Positions 61,386 through 64,000 of a stretch of 64,000 bases of DNA are shown piece after piece. The notes below the pieces were generated by a model. That model searched no databases. It worked only from the letters and a program-made list of their open reading frames with translations, and was not told where the DNA came from. This DNA comes from Musa acuminata AAA Group. Taxonomy: Eukaryota > Streptophyta > Magnoliopsida > Zingiberales > Musaceae. Each line of letters starts with the position of its first letter. The first letter of the stretch is position 1. The position numbers and the translations under genes were made by a program. The stretch is from contig NC_088345.1 of assembly GCF_036884655.1 (NCBI RefSeq), positions 22,787,001 to 22,851,000 of the forward strand, given 5' to 3'.

Positions 61386-64000
61386 ATCTCCCCCTTTTTG
61401 ATGATGACAACCACTTGATGACGGAGTTAAACTTAACTCCCGGAGTTTAAACAAACTCCCCCTATCAATATGCCATATTGATAGAACCTTGAATTCAAAC
61501 TGAATTCAAGTCATTGCAATATTTATCATGAATACTTGCAATACGTCAACATGAACATATGCATAAACTTATGCATCACATGTCATGTCATCAACATACT
61601 TTCATCAACATACTTCTCCCCCTTTGTCATCAACAAAAAGGAGAAGTATCACAATCAAGTGTTTGTGTGTGATATTGGTTCAACTCTTTGCATGAAAATC
61701 ATAATATCAAGTTTTATCATCATGCAATCTTGGAGCTAGAAGATTTAGCAAGTGTTACATCATGCTTAGAACATTCATGCTATCAAGTTTTAGATATGCA
61801 AGTTTTATAGCATATAAGATAGCACTTTTGGTAATGTTCAAGATAGCAAGTTCTATATTATGCAAGCTAGCAAATTAGAGATGTTCAAGAAGGCAACTCT
61901 TGCTTCTTGAAAATTTTGCTCATTTTGCTAGATGCGCAAGTTAGCATTTTTTCCTCTTGAGATAGGCAAGATAGCACATTTTCTTCTTTTGAGAAAGCAA
62001 CTTTTTGCTTCTCTTTAGACCAACAAGCTAGCAATTTTTATGATATACAAGTTTCACAATATATAAGCTAGCAAAAATTTCGAAAGCAAATGCAAGATAA
62101 ATTTCTTGTGTAAGCTCATGATTCTTGCTTCCTATTGCAATGTGCAAATTGCAAGTTTTGCTTCTTGAGATATTCAAGATAGTGATGTTCAAGAAGACAA
62201 TTTTTCTTCTTGAAATAAGCAAGTTAGCAATCTTTGCTTCTTAAAATAGGCAAGCTCGCAATCAAGTTTTTGCATCTTCTTGACTTGTACAAGCTAGCTA
62301 TCTCCCCCTTTGTCATTGTAAAAATGAAAGAGAGAATACAGTTTTGTAGTTCTCTTTTCCTTTTAGAACGATTTCAAAATCATGACAAATGATGGATAAT
62401 CAAGTTATGAATGTCAAGACAATTTTTCATCATGAATATTTTATCATTGCATGCATCATTATCATAAGTTGAAGTATTACATGCATGATATCATATCACC
62501 ATTCATAATTACATTAATGTTTCATATCATGATGGTATCAATTTTGTCAAATTATATCCTACCATGCATGATCAAAACTTCTCCCCATTTTATCATTGAA
62601 AACAAGAAGAAAGTAGGGGGTAGAGCATAAAAGTGTTAAATATTTCAATCATTTCAAGGCATTTATATCATAGATCAAGTCATGATTCGTAATTCATCAT
62701 AAAGCAGATTAGTTTTCAATCATCACATAAGGCATTTAAGGAATTTTTGAAACATAGGAGAATGATTAAATTAAGCATACAATGTTTCAATCCAATTCAA
62801 GTCATGAATATCAATGCTTTCATATTGTGAGTATCAATTCATGAATACCACAAGATATTATTTGTGACTTTAATTTTGCAAGATCAAGATTATGATTTAG
62901 ATAAAACTTATTCAAATCAAATTATTAATTTGAAATTCATAATCTAGTCATTAAAATTAATTTCGAGATTCACAAAATATCATGAAATCATTAATCTCGA
63001 TCAGATGGGAAAGGCATTTTTTAAGAGATTCTTTTTCACCTAAGCATGCCTTAGTCTTTATATGCCAAATTAAGATAAGCATTAAAGTTCAAGACATAAG
63101 GCAAATAAATCTTGTATTATGAAATATACGATATCAAGGCTCATGATTCATTCGAAAAGATATAGTACAAAGAGCAACTTGAAACATTCTTATCAAGATC
63201 ACATTTTAAAATATTCCAAGTTTCAAGATATCAATATGACACTTCATTGAATTGCATTTCATTTGAAGAACTCCTTTTTGATAAATGTAGGGAGCATAAT
63301 GAACGATCTTGATTTATAAAGAGCTCCATGTTATAATTACCAAGATCATGATTTTAATAATTATTCTCTTTAGCAAAGAATCACAAAAGCACTTTATTTT
63401 TGCATAAGAAATCTCATTGTATTATGATTTATAAATTCTTTTTCTGCACATGAATCATAGGAGATATGAACGTGAAACAAATCTTTGCAAGCAAAAACAC
63501 TATCATTCATATTTCAAGATAGAATTTATAAGCAGGAATCATTTCATCAAATCCATTTTAGAAAAATATTTTTCATAAGTGTATGAGAGAATCTGATTGT
63601 TAGGATACCAATTGTTAAGTGAATCCAAAAATGAAATTAACACTTTCATATATTCAGACATGATTTTTGCTATAGATCTTAAAATTAAGTCAAGAAGATC
63701 AAACAAGCTCATGATCATGGATAACTTAAAATCACATGCATAAAATTGTTAATAACCATTTCATATTACATCTTTATGCATTACTTTAAATCAAACGTGA
63801 TTTCATTCAACAATGTTAATCAAACATGATACACATTATTACTTCTTAACCATGATCAAAATCATTTTGTTTGTTTATCATAAAATATGCAATATTATTT
63901 TCGAAATTATCAGCATGATCATAATTTTTGTATTTTTATTTTTAAACATGTAATTTTCAAGAAAATTAATTCTAAACTAAAAAAGAAAATATATCATGAA
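61386..64000 (-). mobile_element. E6 interior, antisense, running off the window end
   Basis: It is the reverse complement of the E5 spacer. The polypurine tract is at 61386-61400, inverted repeats at 61423-61440 and 61442-61459, and a 23-nt palindrome with arms CTATCAATATG and CATATTGATAG at 61462-61484. Purine hairpins in reverse lie near 61608-61646 and 62298-62330, and the GCTAGC/AAGCAAG array at 61730-62290. AT-rich sequence then continues to the end, where it matches the E5 spacer just after gag (about 51970-52090). No gene is in view; gag should lie just beyond 64000. Confidence 0.7.

Overview
This window is plant nuclear DNA made almost entirely of nested LTR retrotransposons, with one recognisable host gene. 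That gene is a secretory phospholipase A2 with four exons and plant-type introns, on the minus strand at 34250-35047. The rest consists of Ty1/copia elements with long LTRs (1.2-2.5 kb, SIRE/Maximus-like gag), Ty3/gypsy chromoviruses with LTRs near 0.45-0.5 kb, one TRIM, and small fragments. All use a primer site of the TGGTATCAGAGC type (initiator tRNA-Met). The gene density and element types suggest a large-genome angiosperm, probably a monocot. A Zingiberales-like plant such as banana is only a guess. LAYOUT. 1-748 and 10137-10775 are an old antisense copia interior, split by full-length copia E1 (749-10136), which has gag, protease, integrase, RT and RNase H, all broken by stops and frameshifts. 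E2 (10776-14965) is a copia with gag but no pol. From 14966 comes a stack: an inverted LTR fragment, then copia LTR E3 (15835-16674, resuming at 32831-33637). E3 is split by a 16.2-kb tandem of two gypsy chromovirus copies (16675-32830) that share their middle LTR. The first gypsy copy is itself split inside RT by a 4.87-kb composite insertion that begins with a TRIM (20606-25470). The E3 gag stops at about 34112, just downstream of the phospholipase gene. About 1.4 kb of low-copy-looking DNA lies upstream of the gene, then a gypsy integrase fragment (36540-37210), an inverted copia LTR (37211-38565) and copia E4 (38624-43261), which carries a solo LTR. An inverted gypsy LTR (43497-47584) is split by deleted gypsy element C (43690-47378). 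A copia integrase scrap and another gypsy LTR follow. From 48713 to the end are copia LTRs nested in both orientations: an inverted LTR split by E5 (49011-56550, whose gag ORF is open), a forward LTR fragment, and E6, which runs antisense off the end. HOW THEY RELATE. Several insertions can be ordered by target-site duplications I can read directly: GTTAA (E5), GACTC (element C), TTATT (solo LTR at 41179), GCCGA (solo LTR at 16741), TGTAT (composite insertion), and GCCAA/GCTAA (gypsy tandem, one mismatch). E2, E4, E5 and E6 look like one non-autonomous copia family, which keeps gag (not visible for E6), a decayed pre-integrase scrap and a conserved set of polypurine tracts and palindromes before the 3' LTR, and would need pol from E1-like relatives. 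The two gypsy copies share the same loss of the RT catalytic centre and integrase core. I see no CRISPR array, no rRNA or tRNA gene, and no bacterial-style operon. Nothing here is a proven new biological system. The best candidates are the composite TRIM insertion, the gag-only copia family with its pre-LTR module, and the chromovirus copies lacking an RT active site.
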